A DNA stretch of 64,000 nucleotides from Flavobacteriaceae bacterium (GCA_013003555.1 JABDIV010000052.1:186001-250000); one strand, 5' to 3'; positions 12,023 through 21,847 are shown, numbered from the stretch's first letter. Made by a program: numbers and translations. Notes: a model not told the origin generated them from the letters alone.

Positions 12023-12510
12023 AGATCTTTTATCATCCAAACACCACAGGAATAATGCCCGGTATTGCCCATGGGGTTGTCAAGGTGAACGAACCCACTT
12101 TTTTCATAGATTGAAATCGCGATCTTCAACTGACTGGCCGATTCAAGGTAACACTTGGAATATCCCATGGCCCTAGCTGTTTTCAGACATTGTTCAAAAA
12201 TAAGCTTGCCATAGCCTTTTCCACGAGCAGATGGTTTAAAATACATTTTCTGAAGTTCACAAATATCAGGTTCTTCATCGCGCAACTGTTTTATCCCAGC
12301 ACCACCTACAACTTCGCCATTTTCAATTGCAACAAAGTAAATTTCTTTGTCTGATTGAAAAGCTTCGAACATTTTTGGGGTTTCATCGTCTTCGTAAGCT
12401 GTTCCGGTCAAAGGCAGCCCGAATTCAGGAAAAATTGACTTTATTATCAATTCAACTTTCGGGTTATCTTCAGGGGTGATTTCTCTTATAGAAAACAAAG
12501 AGTCACTCAT
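12019..12510 (-). CDS. GNAT family N-acetyltransferase
   Basis: A 163-aa acetyltransferase fold. The acetyl-CoA site is the RGKGYGKLIFEQCL segment (Q/RxxGxG/A motif), followed by the conserved YLESASQLKIAISIYEKSGF block. Substrate unknown. First gene of the GNAT-prmC-LOG-ligA run, diverging from the plus-strand gene at 12565. Confidence 0.9.
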   Translation of the reverse strand: MSDSLFSIREITPEDNPKVELIIKSIFPEFGLPLTGTAYEDDETPKMFEAFQSDKEIYFVAIENGEVVGGAGIKQLRDEEPDICELQKMYFKPSARGKGYGKLIFEQCLKTARAMGYSKCYLESASQLKIAISIYEKSGFVHLDNPMGNTGHYSCGVWMIKDL

Positions 12511-12564
12511 AAAATTAATGTAGTTTTGTGTATGTGAAGATACAGTAAATTGAAAAATTCTGAA

Positions 12565-13020
12565 ATGAGAAATACTTTAATCTTATTAACAATATTGTTA
12601 TTAATTCCTTCGTGTAAGGTAACTGAAAAGCCTGAATTCATTGGGCTTGAAAACTTTTCAATCCAGGATGCATCTAACAGATATATTCGTATTAGCGCCG
12701 ATGCTCATTTTAGCAATCCGAACAATGTCGGAGGTAAGTTAAAAACCGATGGTATAAAGATTTTTGTAAACGATGTTGAAATGACGACCATTGTTTCAGA
12801 AGAATTCGATGTCCCCGCGAAGGATGATTTCGAAATTCCGCTCAAGGCCGATATTCCGACAGATAGTTTGTTTAGTGATAAAAGCATAGGAGGCTTACTG
12901 GGAAGTTTGTTTAACGAATCCTTGAAAGTGAGGTATCTTGGCGATATCAAGTACAAAGTTTTTGGATTCTCATATACCTACGCACTTGATAAAACTGAAA
13001 ATGTAAAAATCAAGCTATAG
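12565..13020 (+). CDS. LEA type 2-like lipoprotein
   Basis: About 151 aa beginning MRNTLILLTILLLIPSC, a lipoprotein signal with Cys at residue 17. The mature part (FIGLENFSIQ, ADAHFSNPNNVGGKLK, DFEIPLKADIPTD) is a beta-sandwich of the LEA-2/WHy type often found as single-copy lipoproteins in Bacteroidota. The ATG at 12565 is chosen; the longer frame would need a TTG at 12550. Function unknown. A few bases upstream of ribD, so probably co-transcribed. Confidence 0.78.
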   Translation: MRNTLILLTILLLIPSCKVTEKPEFIGLENFSIQDASNRYIRISADAHFSNPNNVGGKLKTDGIKIFVNDVEMTTIVSEEFDVPAKDDFEIPLKADIPTDSLFSDKSIGGLLGSLFNESLKVRYLGDIKYKVFGFSYTYALDKTENVKIKL

Positions 13021-13022
13021 GT

Positions 13023-14027
13023 TTGGAACATGATGAGCACTATATGCGGCGATGCATTCAAATTGCAAAACACAGCGTTGGACTGGCCGCACCCAATCCT
13101 GCTGTTGGATGTATAATCGTTTTCGAGGATAAAATTATCGGCGAAGGCTATACGAGTCCGGTGGGTGGAGCACATGCCGAGGTTAATGCTTTAAACACTG
13201 TACAGAATAAGGAATTGCTCAAGCGTTCAACTCTTTATGTTACACTCGAACCTTGTTCGCATCACGGGAAGACACCACCGTGTACTGATCTTATTATTAA
13301 ACAGGGTGTTCGAAGGGTTGTCATTGGATGTGCTGACCCGAATCCTAAGGTTAGCGGACAAGGTATTAAACTATTGGAAGATTCTGGTTGTGAGGTTCGA
13401 ATTGGAATCCTGAAAGATGTCTGCCGGCAGCATCACCATCGATTTCTTAGCTATTTTGAACGTCATCGGCCCTATATCATACTGAAATGGGCACAAACCA
13501 AATCCGGTTTCATTGCTCCTAAAATTAAAGACGATTTAAAACCAGTCTGGATTAGCAATTTGAGCTCCCGTCAACTCACCCATAAATGGCGAACCGAAGA
13601 ACAGGCCATCCTGGTTGGCAGTAAAACAGTTAAAGATGACAACCCCAGCCTCACCGCCAGGTTATGGCATGGCAGAAACCCGATTCGCGTGGTTTTAGGA
13701 CAGATTGAACGGCTTGATAAGTCCGCTCAAATATTTGACCGGTCCTCTGGCACCATTGCTATCGACACATTACAACTCGATAGAAAAAAACCGATAGCAA
13801 AACAAGTCTGTACGTTGCTTTATAAAAAAGAGATCAACTCAATATTAATTGAAGGTGGCTCCAAAACGATTAATTCATTTATAAAGGAGAACCTTTGGGA
13901 CGAAGCGCGAGTATTTACAGGATTGGTAGATTTTGATGACGGAATAAAAGCCCCTGTTTTGAACATCAAACCATCGGATTCATATAATATAAGCGGTGAT
14001 AAACTCGATTATTATTTCAATGATTGA
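13023..14027 (+). CDS. ribD: Riboflavin biosynthesis deaminase/reductase RibD
   Basis: Second and third steps of riboflavin synthesis from GTP: deamination of the pyrimidine and reduction of its ribosyl group. The N-terminal deaminase has PNPAVGC (25-31), zinc ligand HAE (51-53) and EPCSHHGKTPPC (Cys78, Cys87). The C-terminal reductase starts near 140 (YIILKWAQTKSGFIA) and holds EEQAILVGSKTVKDDNPSL and LIEGGSKTINSFI. The start is TTG at 13023, because EHDEHYM aligns with the conserved family N-terminus; the alternative ATG at 13044 would remove it. Overlaps the HAD gene by 8 bp. Confidence 0.94.
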   Translation: MEHDEHYMRRCIQIAKHSVGLAAPNPAVGCIIVFEDKIIGEGYTSPVGGAHAEVNALNTVQNKELLKRSTLYVTLEPCSHHGKTPPCTDLIIKQGVRRVVIGCADPNPKVSGQGIKLLEDSGCEVRIGILKDVCRQHHHRFLSYFERHRPYIILKWAQTKSGFIAPKIKDDLKPVWISNLSSRQLTHKWRTEEQAILVGSKTVKDDNPSLTARLWHGRNPIRVVLGQIERLDKSAQIFDRSSGTIAIDTLQLDRKKPIAKQVCTLLYKKEINSILIEGGSKTINSFIKENLWDEARVFTGLVDFDDGIKAPVLNIKPSDSYNISGDKLDYYFND

Positions 14028-14634
14028 TACCATAATATTCGACTTTGGCGATGTTTTCATCAATCTGGATAAGGAAGGAGCGATTAATCGTGCATTGAAT
14101 CTTTTCAGAATTGATTCTTTTGACCACGATATGATAAAAATCAATCAAGCCTATGAAACGGGGTTGATTTCAACAGATACATTTGAAAATTTTTACCTCG
14201 ATAAATATCCATTTCTGTCAATTGAAGAACTCCATGATCTTTGGAATGGTATTATTCTCGATTTCCCGGAATACCGACTAAAATTTCTTAAAACACTAAG
14301 GCAGAAAAAAGAATATGAACTCATTTTATTGAGCAATACAAACACACTTCATATTGATTATGTTAAACAAACAGTTCCCTTCTACAATGACTTCAAGAAG
14401 TTGTTTGACGGATTTTATTTATCCCATATCATCAATTCAAGAAAACCAGATCGCGAGATTTTTGAAAAAATCTTAGATATACATAGCTTAAATCCCAAAA
14501 CCTGTTTATTTATAGATGATACGCCCGAGAACACCCAATCAGCCGATTTGCTTGGAATAAAAACCTGGACTCTGGATCCATCAACCGAAGATATAATTGA
14601 ATTGGACAAAAGGCTCACTTATCTGTCCTTATGA
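14020..14634 (+). CDS. HAD-superfamily hydrolase (subfamily IA type)
   Basis: A 204-aa phosphatase-like protein. The nucleophile motif is IIFDFGDVF (residues 5-13, DFGD replacing the usual DxDG), then LLSNTN (motif II), SRKPDREIFEKIL (Lys, motif III) and FIDDTPEN (motif IV). It resembles glucose-1-phosphatase/epoxide-hydrolase-like HADs, substrate unknown. ATG 14020 overlaps the ribD stop; being in the rib transcript, it might supply the unidentified dephosphorylation step of riboflavin synthesis, which is inference only. Confidence 0.88.
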   Translation: MIDTIIFDFGDVFINLDKEGAINRALNLFRIDSFDHDMIKINQAYETGLISTDTFENFYLDKYPFLSIEELHDLWNGIILDFPEYRLKFLKTLRQKKEYELILLSNTNTLHIDYVKQTVPFYNDFKKLFDGFYLSHIINSRKPDREIFEKILDIHSLNPKTCLFIDDTPENTQSADLLGIKTWTLDPSTEDIIELDKRLTYLSL

Positions 14635-15254
14635 TGAATGATTCCGATCAGTATAAAACCATTAAAGAGCAATCTCCTCCTGTCCTGTTTAAAGATAAAG
14701 GGAGTAAATTCTTTGGTTACGCATTTCCTGTTAGTAACCAGGACGAGGTTAAACATATAATAAAGAACTTAAAAAAAGAACATCATGCTGCACGGCATTG
14801 GTGCTACGCTTACAGGCTGGGCGTTGAATCTCTAATCTACAGGGTAAATGATGACGGGGAACCAAAAAATAGTGCCGGCCAACCAATTTATGGACAAATT
14901 AAATCGGCTGATTTGACAAACATATTAATAGTAGTCGTTCGCTATTTTGGTGGTACAAAATTAGGTGTAGGCGGCCTCATCAATGCCTACAAAACTGCTG
15001 CAAGAGAGAGTATAAGCAGCGCGAAGATCATAACTAAGACCCTTAAATTATCATACAGTTTACGATTTAATTATGATCTGATGAACACGGTCATGCGTGA
15101 ATTAAAAGCCTCAAAAATTTCGATTATCGACCAGCAGATGACGGATAGCTGTACCTTTACAATCGGTATCAGGAAAAAGGATGCCCCGCACGTAATCACA
15201 AAGCTGAAAAACATTCATGGTTTGGAAATCCGAAAAATTAAATTAGACCCGTAA
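14631..15254 (+). CDS. YigZ/IMPACT family protein
   Basis: 207 aa with the UPF0029 N-terminal domain: KFFGYAFPV, HHAARHWCYAYRLG, NDDGEPKNSAGQPIYGQI and VRYFGGTKLGVGGLI are all hallmark blocks, followed by the small C-terminal DUF1949-like fold. Relatives are linked with translation regulation or peptidase activity; the true role is unclear. ATGA overlap with the HAD gene; its 3' end runs 12 bp into the convergent thioesterase gene. Confidence 0.92.
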   Translation: MMNDSDQYKTIKEQSPPVLFKDKGSKFFGYAFPVSNQDEVKHIIKNLKKEHHAARHWCYAYRLGVESLIYRVNDDGEPKNSAGQPIYGQIKSADLTNILIVVVRYFGGTKLGVGGLINAYKTAARESISSAKIITKTLKLSYSLRFNYDLMNTVMRELKASKISIIDQQMTDSCTFTIGIRKKDAPHVITKLKNIHGLEIRKIKLDP

Positions 15255-15641
15255 CTTTTCAAAAATAAAATCTGGACATCGTACAGGACGATTTGTTTTC
15301 ATATCGATAAAGGCAAGTGTCGTTTCAGCCTCGGTTACTATTTCACCTTTTTCATTAAGGATTTCATAATAGAATTCGATTTTGGCGGTCGGTAGTTTTT
15401 TTAAGTTGGTTACAACGGTGATAAGATCGTCATAACCCGCTGATTTCTTAAATTTTAGATTTAATGATATAACGGGTAACTTGATACCATCGTTCTCCAT
15501 TTTCTTGTAGGAAATTCCGAATTGTCTGAGCCACTCAATACGACCCATTTCAAGATACTGCGCATAATTACCGTGGTAGACCACTCCCATTTGGTCAGTC
15601 TCACCATAACGTATGCGAATTTGAATTTTGTCAGGAAACAT
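15243..15641 (-). CDS. Acyl-CoA thioesterase, 4HBT/YbgC type
   Basis: 132-aa hot-dog fold protein. The motif RYGETDQMGVVYHGNYAQYLEMGRIEWL contains the conserved Asp and the Y-H-x-N-Y active-site run of 4-hydroxybenzoyl-CoA/YbgC thioesterases. Substrate unknown (short acyl-CoA likely). Single gene next to dnaA, a position I recognise from other flavobacteria. Confidence 0.9.
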   Translation of the reverse strand: MFPDKIQIRIRYGETDQMGVVYHGNYAQYLEMGRIEWLRQFGISYKKMENDGIKLPVISLNLKFKKSAGYDDLITVVTNLKKLPTAKIEFYYEILNEKGEIVTEAETTLAFIDMKTNRPVRCPDFIFEKLRV

Positions 15642-15755
15642 TAAGGGAAATAAAAAATATTTTGTACTTTGAATCGCTAATGAAACATGAGAAAAAATTT
15701 CTTAAAATTCAATAGGTTTTGATTTTTTTTTTAAGAATTTTGTTCACATATTTGT

Positions 15756-15797
15756 CAGGTAAAAATACCTGTAGATAGAACACCCAAATTTCTATCT
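15756..15797 (+). promoter_or_regulatory. Two tandem hairpins in the dnaA leader
   Basis: First inverted repeat CAGGTA-AAAA-TACCTG at 15756-15771 (6-bp arms, 4-nt loop). Second AGATAGAA-9 nt-TTCTATCT at 15773-15797 (8-bp arms). Both are perfect, adjacent, and lie 49-90 bp before the dnaA ATG, so they could be operators or leader hairpins controlling dnaA. No known site is recognised in them. Confidence 0.5.
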
Positions 15798-15845
15798 GTA
15801 TTTTTCCAAAGCCAATTAGACTAACTAAAATATTTTACATTTAGA

Positions 15846-17273
15846 ATGAGGGAGACTGCGCAATCGGTATGGAATAATTGTCTGAAATTCATAAAAGATA
15901 ATATTCAACCGCAAGCCTATAAAACATGGTTTGAACCGATCCTAGCAGTTAAACTTCAGGATAACGCTCTCAGTATACAGGTTCCCAGTAAATTTTTCTA
16001 TGAATGGCTGGAAGAGCATTATGTGAAAATTTTAAAAGTTGCCCTGACCAAAGAGCTCGGTGCTGATGCTAAATTGGTCTATGTGATCAAGATGGAAAAT
16101 ACCTACGGCAACAAGCAACCGTTTACCGAAAAAATACCAAGTTCAAACCGTGGTGCTGTAAAGGCCCAGGAAGTTGATATTCCTCTTGAGAATAAAAGTC
16201 CGGAACTTAAAAATCCTTTTGTTATTCCGGGAATTCGCAATGTAAAGATTGAATCTCAGCTAAATCCAAATTACAACTTTGAGAATTTCCTTGAAGGTGA
16301 TTCAAACCGACTCGCCCGCAATGCCGGAATAGCAGTTGCCAATAAGCCCGGAGGAACCTCTTTTAATCCTTTATTGATTTTTGGTGGTGTCGGACTGGGT
16401 AAAACCCATCTCGCTCATGCCATTGGTATTGATATTAAGGACAAGTATCCTGAAAAAACCGTTCTTTACATTTCAGCTGAAAAATTCACGCAACAATATA
16501 TCGATGCGGTTAAGAAAAATAATCGGAATGATTTTATTCATTTCTATCAGATCATAGATGTGCTGATCATAGATGATGTTCAATTCCTTTCGGGAAAATC
16601 CGGTACCCAGGATGTATTCTTTCACATTTTCAACCACCTTCATCAGAACGGCAAACAGGTTGTGCTAACCAGTGATAAGGCACCTGTTGATATGCAGGAC
16701 ATCGAACAACGTCTTCTTTCAAGATTCAAATGGGGTCTTTCTGCCGAACTTCAGAGTCCTGATTTTGAAACACGGGTTTCCATCCTTAAGAATAAACTTT
16801 TCCGTGATGGCGTTGATATGCCTGATGAAATCGTAGAATATGTTGCCAAAAACATCAAGACTAATGTTCGAGAGCTAGAAGGAGCGATTATTTCTCTCAT
16901 CGCTCAAAGCTCCTTTAATAAAAAGGAGATCACCCTTGGGCTTGCTAAGGATATTGTAGAAAAATTCGTTAAGAATACAAAACGCGAAGTATCAATCGAT
17001 TATATCCAGAAAGTGGTTTCTGATTATTTCCAGATGGATGTGGAAACGCTGCAATCAAAAACCCGAAAGAGACATATAGTTCAGGCGCGTCAATTGGCAA
17101 TGTTCTTCGCAAAGAAATTTACGAAGGCCTCCCTGGCAAGTATTGGTTCGCAAATCGGAAAGCGCGATCATGCGACGGTGCTTCATGCATGCAAAACAGT
17201 AGATAACCTATCTTCTACCGATAAGCAGTTCAGGAAATATGTAGAAGATCTTACCAAGAAATTATCCCTTTAG
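15846..17273 (+). CDS. dnaA: Chromosomal replication initiator DnaA
   Basis: AAA+ initiator that binds DnaA boxes and opens the replication origin. Domain I (1-80, WNNCLKFIKDNIQPQAYKTWF), linker, AAA+ core with Walker A GGVGLGKTH near 180, Walker B LIIDDVQFL near 241, box VII RLLSRFKWGL, and domain IV with the DNA-binding RDHATVLHACKTV near 439. 475 aa, full length. A cluster of DnaA boxes was not seen in its 200-bp upstream gap, so the origin is not shown to be here. Followed 3 bp later by the phosphatase gene. Confidence 0.98.
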   Translation: MRETAQSVWNNCLKFIKDNIQPQAYKTWFEPILAVKLQDNALSIQVPSKFFYEWLEEHYVKILKVALTKELGADAKLVYVIKMENTYGNKQPFTEKIPSSNRGAVKAQEVDIPLENKSPELKNPFVIPGIRNVKIESQLNPNYNFENFLEGDSNRLARNAGIAVANKPGGTSFNPLLIFGGVGLGKTHLAHAIGIDIKDKYPEKTVLYISAEKFTQQYIDAVKKNNRNDFIHFYQIIDVLIIDDVQFLSGKSGTQDVFFHIFNHLHQNGKQVVLTSDKAPVDMQDIEQRLLSRFKWGLSAELQSPDFETRVSILKNKLFRDGVDMPDEIVEYVAKNIKTNVRELEGAIISLIAQSSFNKKEITLGLAKDIVEKFVKNTKREVSIDYIQKVVSDYFQMDVETLQSKTRKRHIVQARQLAMFFAKKFTKASLASIGSQIGKRDHATVLHACKTVDNLSSTDKQFRKYVEDLTKKLSL

Positions 17274-17276
17274 TTT

Positions 17277-17732
17277 ATGACCCGTATCTTAATGGTTTGC
17301 CTGGGAAATATCTGCCGATCTCCTCTGGCTGAAGGTATTCTTAAATCCAAGATAACGTCCTTGAATATCCAGGTTGATTCTGCTGGTACTGCAGCTTACC
17401 ATATTGGAAAACAACCTGATCCGCGTTCGGTGTCGGTTGCACGAAAATATGATATCGATATCGGTGATCAACGTGCCCGTCAATTTAACGTCGCCGATTT
17501 TGACCGTTTTGATCAAATCTATGTTATGGATCATAGCAATTATCAAAATGTGATACGTTTGGCACGTCATGATAATGACAAAAGGAAAGTAAAGCGCATT
17601 TTAGATCATTTGCAGAACTCACCGTATGATGAGGTTCCGGATCCGTATTATGGTGGTGAAAATGGATTTGAGAAGGTCTACCAAATGTTAGACCGTGCTT
17701 GTAACCAACTCGTTAAAGAGCTTCAAGGTTAA
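17277..17732 (+). CDS. Low-molecular-weight protein tyrosine phosphatase
   Basis: 151-aa cytosolic phosphatase. Active-site P-loop CLGNICRS at residues 8-15 (nucleophile Cys8, Arg14) and general acid Asp122 in PDPYYGG. Next to dnaA as in other flavobacteria. Its last ~105 bp have a diverged second copy at 23057-23161, fused to an unrelated gene relic; a 36-bp block (17636-17671) is identical between the two. This suggests that the downstream 5.4 kb entered at the 3' end of this gene. Confidence 0.95.
   Translation: MTRILMVCLGNICRSPLAEGILKSKITSLNIQVDSAGTAAYHIGKQPDPRSVSVARKYDIDIGDQRARQFNVADFDRFDQIYVMDHSNYQNVIRLARHDNDKRKVKRILDHLQNSPYDEVPDPYYGGENGFEKVYQMLDRACNQLVKELQG
17628..17671 (+). repeat. 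Left copy of 44-bp direct repeat (phosphatase 3' region)
   Basis: Pairs with 23057-23100: 43 of 44 bases identical, with the single mismatch at 17635/23064 and an unbroken identical block at 17636-17671. Upstream of the repeat the two sites are unrelated; downstream they remain similar but diverged. It marks a recombination junction flanking 17672-23056. Confidence 0.85.
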
Positions 17733-17860
17733 ATCTTTCGATTGATAAATAAGGTTATACTAAGCATTTGTCAAAAGGTGTCCATATAATAGGTCGGTGG
17801 CACATTTTTATAATTTAATCTATCAGCTCTAATTTGTATATTTAAGAAACCTATCATTTT

Positions 17861-20800
17861 ATGGTCCCATTAAGTATAAATAAATACCCATTGGCACTAG
17901 CTCAATTTATATTTATACTTTTTTTTAGTAGCCTAACCTTATTCTCACAAATAGAATTATCCCATTTTGACAAATTAACACGATACACCACTGAGAACGG
18001 TCTATCTTCAACATACGCGCTAGATATTAAAGAGGATGCGCATGGTTTTATATGGATAGCATCCGGCAGTGGAGTTTCTAGATTTGATGGTAGGCATTTT
18101 ACTAATTACGAATACTATAATGAAAATTCAAATCCACATAAAATTGGTTTTGTAAACACGTTAAAAATTGACAAAAGCGGAAAGAGCGTTTGGATATCAA
18201 CAGATAAAGGAGTCTTCAGCACTTCAATCAACGCCGTTGAATTTAAGAGAAAATATGGCTTAAATACAAAAAATAATAGAGTTAATGATTTGCTTTTTGA
18301 TGAACAGAATAATGTATGGTTGGCATCCACGGCTGGACTTGTCAAACTTAATGCGAATACAAATACGAAGGAGGTTTTTTCTTCTGAAAAAAATTATAAG
18401 TTAAATCAACTTCAGTGTTTAGTTAGAGATCCTCAAGACCCTGATATTTTATGGATGGGAACATTGGGAGGCTTGGTTAAATTTAATTTGGTTTCAAAAG
18501 AATATCAATCATATATTTTTAATAATAATATTGAATTGGCTGAAAATAGCATTCGTAATATAGCTGTTTCAGAAGAAGAAATCATTCTTGGTACCTGGAA
18601 AGCAAGCTTGATAATTTTCAATAAAGAAAAGCAGCAATTTACCAAGCCACTGAAAAGCAAGTATCCTAGTTCTCATAATTTAATTCTCAATATTTTTAAA
18701 GACAACCATTCTAGTATATGGGTTACATCAGACCAGGGAATTATTCAGTATGATATAAATTTAAATAAGGTTAAAGAAATTAGAAATCATGATTTAAATA
18801 AAAGTATCATAAGAGGTGTGTCGTTTATTGATTCTCGAAATATCGTTTGGTTTGGTTATAAAAATGGGTTGTTCAAATATTATTCTGAACCAACCAAAAC
18901 TAAATTTCTGGAATTAGAAAAAAGATCAGAGCTTCAAACCCCATTATTGATAAGAGAGATCATAAATACTAAAGATTTTATATATGCAGCCGGACAGTAC
19001 AGTGAAGGTCTTTATAAAATAAACAAAGATGACAATACTGTAAAAACCATTAGAATTCCATTCATTGAAAATTCTAATAATGGGTATCAAATTACGGATA
19101 TGATATTGATGAACAACCAGAATATTTTAATACTATCCGGTGCCAAAATTGTAATTTTTGATTCTGTTACAGAAAAATTCAGTTTATCTTCCCTACAGGC
19201 AAATCATCCCAATCCTTCCTTTCAAACTGTGATAAAAGATCAGAACAACAATTATTGGATCGGTTCACGAGAAGGAGGCTTATTTTGTTTAAACTTTGAA
19301 AACAATACCATTAAAAATTACAAAGAGCAATTCAACATCTATGAAAATGGAAACCATAGATGGATTAACCGACTATATATCGATTCTGAAAATAAGCTCT
19401 GGATAGGAAAAGGTTCTACAAATAGTATTATGGATTTGAGTGATTTGTCAATTCATGTTTTTAATCCTCAAAATAAAAATAACATAAAATCATATCAGGA
19501 TGCTGAATCTTATTTCGAAGACAGTAAAAAAAGAATGTGGATTGCTGGAGCTTCATCAGGAATAGGATTTGCAGATGTAAATTATTTCAATAAAGGTATT
19601 ACACATAAGATTGACGGGCATTTTTCAGGAATCTATAAATACGATGATAGCCTTTTGTTGACTACTGGAAATGCAGGTTTAGGTGAGCTCAATATTAATA
19701 GTATATCTCATAAGGATATTAATATAAATATTGACAAAAAAATAAAAATAGGAAGACCTATTGTTAGCGACAATAATGGTAACTATATGATTGGAGCTAA
19801 TAACGGCATAGTTGTTTACAATCCAATAAGAGAAGAAAAAAATTATAAAATACCATTACCTTATATAAGTAAGGTTATAGGCGGTGGCAAATTGCAATAC
19901 GAAGGAAATGATTTAAAAAACAAGACATTTCAATTTGAAAGTAAAATTAATAACCTAAGTTTTAGCATAAGTTCCTTAGGGTTTCATCGACCAGATAAAA
20001 CTACATATCAATACAAGATTAATGATGATTGGATAAGTTTGGCTACTAGTCAGGAGGTTAATATCACAAATCTTAGTCCGGGTGATTATTCTTTTCAAAT
20101 TAAAGCATGTAACAGCATTGGTAATTGTAGTGAAGCACCAGTAATATATAATTTTACCATTCTTACGCCATGGTATATAACATGGTGGGCCTACCTTATC
20201 TATGCATTAATTGTGATAATGATAGCTGAAAGATTTTATCGCTTTCAACTCTCCAAAAAGATGGCAATTTCGGAAAGTAGAAGACTTAAAGAAGTAAACC
20301 AATTTAAGAATACATTATTTACCAACATCACCCATGATTTCAGAACACCACTTACGGTTATTAAAGGCATGACAGATACCATGAGGTCAAACTTTAAAAA
20401 CCAGAAATTCGAAAATGTTGAACATTCATTAGAGATGATCGAGCGAAATAGTGATGGCCTGCTCCATTTGGTAAACGAAATGCTGGATTTAGCAAAGATC
20501 GAGAGCGGAAATATGGAATTGCAATTGGTACAAAGTGATGTCATTCCATTCCTGAAATATCTAAGTGAAAGTTTCAGCTCTTATGCAGAAGAAAATCAAA
20601 TAAGTCTAACCGTTTATTCTGAAATTGACAAATTAATTATGGATTTTGACATTAATAAATTAACATCCATAATGTCTAATTTGCTGTCAAATGCGATCAA
20701 ATTTACACCTGATTTAGGCAAAATAATAGTTCATATTAATCAGGTCAAGCATAATGAAAAAGATTGCCTGTTCATTAAAGTAAAAGACTCTGGTATTGGC

Positions 20801-21847
20801 ATTGCCGATGAAGAATTACCCAATATTTTTAGTCGCTTTTATCAAACGTTCGCTTCAACAATTCGTAAAAGTGAAGGCACAGGCATTGGACTTGCTTTAA
20901 CTAAAGACTTAGTCGATCTAATGAATGGCACTATTGAAGTAAAAAGTAAACTTGATGAAGGGAGTGAGTTTAGTGTTATGATCCCGATAACAAGGAAAGC
21001 AGTTGTTTCAGAAAAAGTCGAAATTGCTAAAGTACTACCTACTTCACTTTCAAAAACGAAATCAACTCCTACTGAACAAATTCTAGAAACAAATTCTGAA
21101 TTACCATTATTGCTCATTATTGAAGACAATATGGATGTAGCGTATTATTTAAAAACCTGCCTAAAGCACAAATATGAAACTGTACATGCTGTGAACGGTG
21201 TTGATGGCATCGAAACGGCCCTTGAAAAAATACCAGATGTTATCATTAGTGATGTGATGATGCCCGGTAAAGATGGATTTGAAGTTTGTGCAACCTTAAA
21301 ATCAGATGAACGTACAGACCACATTCCCATTATTATGTTAACGGCCAAAGCGACCATTAAAGACCGCATAACCGGATTATCTCACGGTGCTGATGCCTAT
21401 TTAGCAAAACCATTCAATAAAGAGGAATTATTCACGCGATTGGACCAATTGGTAAGCGTTCGGAAAAAACTGATCAACAAGATCCATAAGGAAGGTTTTA
21501 ATACCCTATTGAAAAAGCGCACCAAAGACCCAAAATTACAATTCCTGCAAAAAGTGGTCAAGCTCATACATGAGGATATTGGTGATTCTGATTTCGGCGC
21601 TGGCGATCTGGCCAGTAAATTACTCATAAGCGAATCACAGATCTATAGGAAGATAAAGGCCATTACAGGAAAATCGACAGCTGTTTATATTCGTTCAATT
21701 CGTTTACAGTACGCTAAGGATCTGTTGATTAATACAAATAAATCAATTTCTGAAGTAGCCTATGAGGTAGGCTTCAACGATCCTTCCTGGTTTAGTCGAG
21801 CCTTTAAGGATGAGTTCGGCTATTCACCCAGTTCCACATCCAATTAG
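17861..21847 (+). CDS. Hybrid two-component system protein (one-component HTCS)
   Basis: A 1328-aa fusion of sensor, kinase and regulator. Signal peptide (to ~30), Reg_prop/beta-propeller repeats in the periplasm (blocks such as IKEDAHGFIWIASGSGVSRFDG), a Y_Y_Y domain (~690-765), one membrane helix (~770-792), HisKA with the phospho-His near 824 (FTNITHDFRTPLTV), HATPase (NLLSNAIKFTP, DSGIGIADEE, GTGIGLALTK), a receiver (~1080-1195, phospho-Asp in VIISDVMMPGKDG) and a C-terminal AraC-type HTH (~1240-1328). In Bacteroidota these usually control glycan loci. No SusC/SusD pair is beside it; the nearest target is the NTF2-like lipoprotein gene downstream. The sensor half looks more AT-rich than the kinase half. 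Confidence 0.95.
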   Translation: MVPLSINKYPLALAQFIFILFFSSLTLFSQIELSHFDKLTRYTTENGLSSTYALDIKEDAHGFIWIASGSGVSRFDGRHFTNYEYYNENSNPHKIGFVNTLKIDKSGKSVWISTDKGVFSTSINAVEFKRKYGLNTKNNRVNDLLFDEQNNVWLASTAGLVKLNANTNTKEVFSSEKNYKLNQLQCLVRDPQDPDILWMGTLGGLVKFNLVSKEYQSYIFNNNIELAENSIRNIAVSEEEIILGTWKASLIIFNKEKQQFTKPLKSKYPSSHNLILNIFKDNHSSIWVTSDQGIIQYDINLNKVKEIRNHDLNKSIIRGVSFIDSRNIVWFGYKNGLFKYYSEPTKTKFLELEKRSELQTPLLIREIINTKDFIYAAGQYSEGLYKINKDDNTVKTIRIPFIENSNNGYQITDMILMNNQNILILSGAKIVIFDSVTEKFSLSSLQANHPNPSFQTVIKDQNNNYWIGSREGGLFCLNFENNTIKNYKEQFNIYENGNHRWINRLYIDSENKLWIGKGSTNSIMDLSDLSIHVFNPQNKNNIKSYQDAESYFEDSKKRMWIAGASSGIGFADVNYFNKGITHKIDGHFSGIYKYDDSLLLTTGNAGLGELNINSISHKDININIDKKIKIGRPIVSDNNGNYMIGANNGIVVYNPIREEKNYKIPLPYISKVIGGGKLQYEGNDLKNKTFQFESKINNLSFSISSLGFHRPDKTTYQYKINDDWISLATSQEVNITNLSPGDYSFQIKACNSIGNCSEAPVIYNFTILTPWYITWWAYLIYALIVIMIAERFYRFQLSKKMAISESRRLKEVNQFKNTLFTNITHDFRTPLTVIKGMTDTMRSNFKNQKFENVEHSLEMIERNSDGLLHLVNEMLDLAKIESGNMELQLVQSDVIPFLKYLSESFSSYAEENQISLTVYSEIDKLIMDFDINKLTSIMSNLLSNAIKFTPDLGKIIVHINQVKHNEKDCLFIKVKDSGIGIADEELPNIFSRFYQTFASTIRKSEGTGIGLALTKDLVDLMNGTIEVKSKLDEGSEFSVMIPITRKAVVSEKVEIAKVLPTSLSKTKSTPTEQILETNSELPLLLIIEDNMDVAYYLKTCLKHKYETVHAVNGVDGIETALEKIPDVIISDVMMPGKDGFEVCATLKSDERTDHIPIIMLTAKATIKDRITGLSHGADAYLAKPFNKEELFTRLDQLVSVRKKLINKIHKEGFNTLLKKRTKDPKLQFLQKVVKLIHEDIGDSDFGAGDLASKLLISESQIYRKIKAITGKSTAVYIRSIRLQYAKDLLINTNKSISEVAYEVGFNDPSWFSRAFKDEFGYSPSSTSN

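Noticed and set aside
14020-14634. Assignment as the missing flavin-pathway phosphatase
   Set aside because: Operon position with ribD is suggestive, but HAD substrate cannot be read from the motifs.
15642-15845. Replication origin upstream of dnaA
   Set aside because: Only one near-match to a DnaA box (TTGTTCACA at 15740-15748) was found; an origin needs a cluster and an unwinding element.
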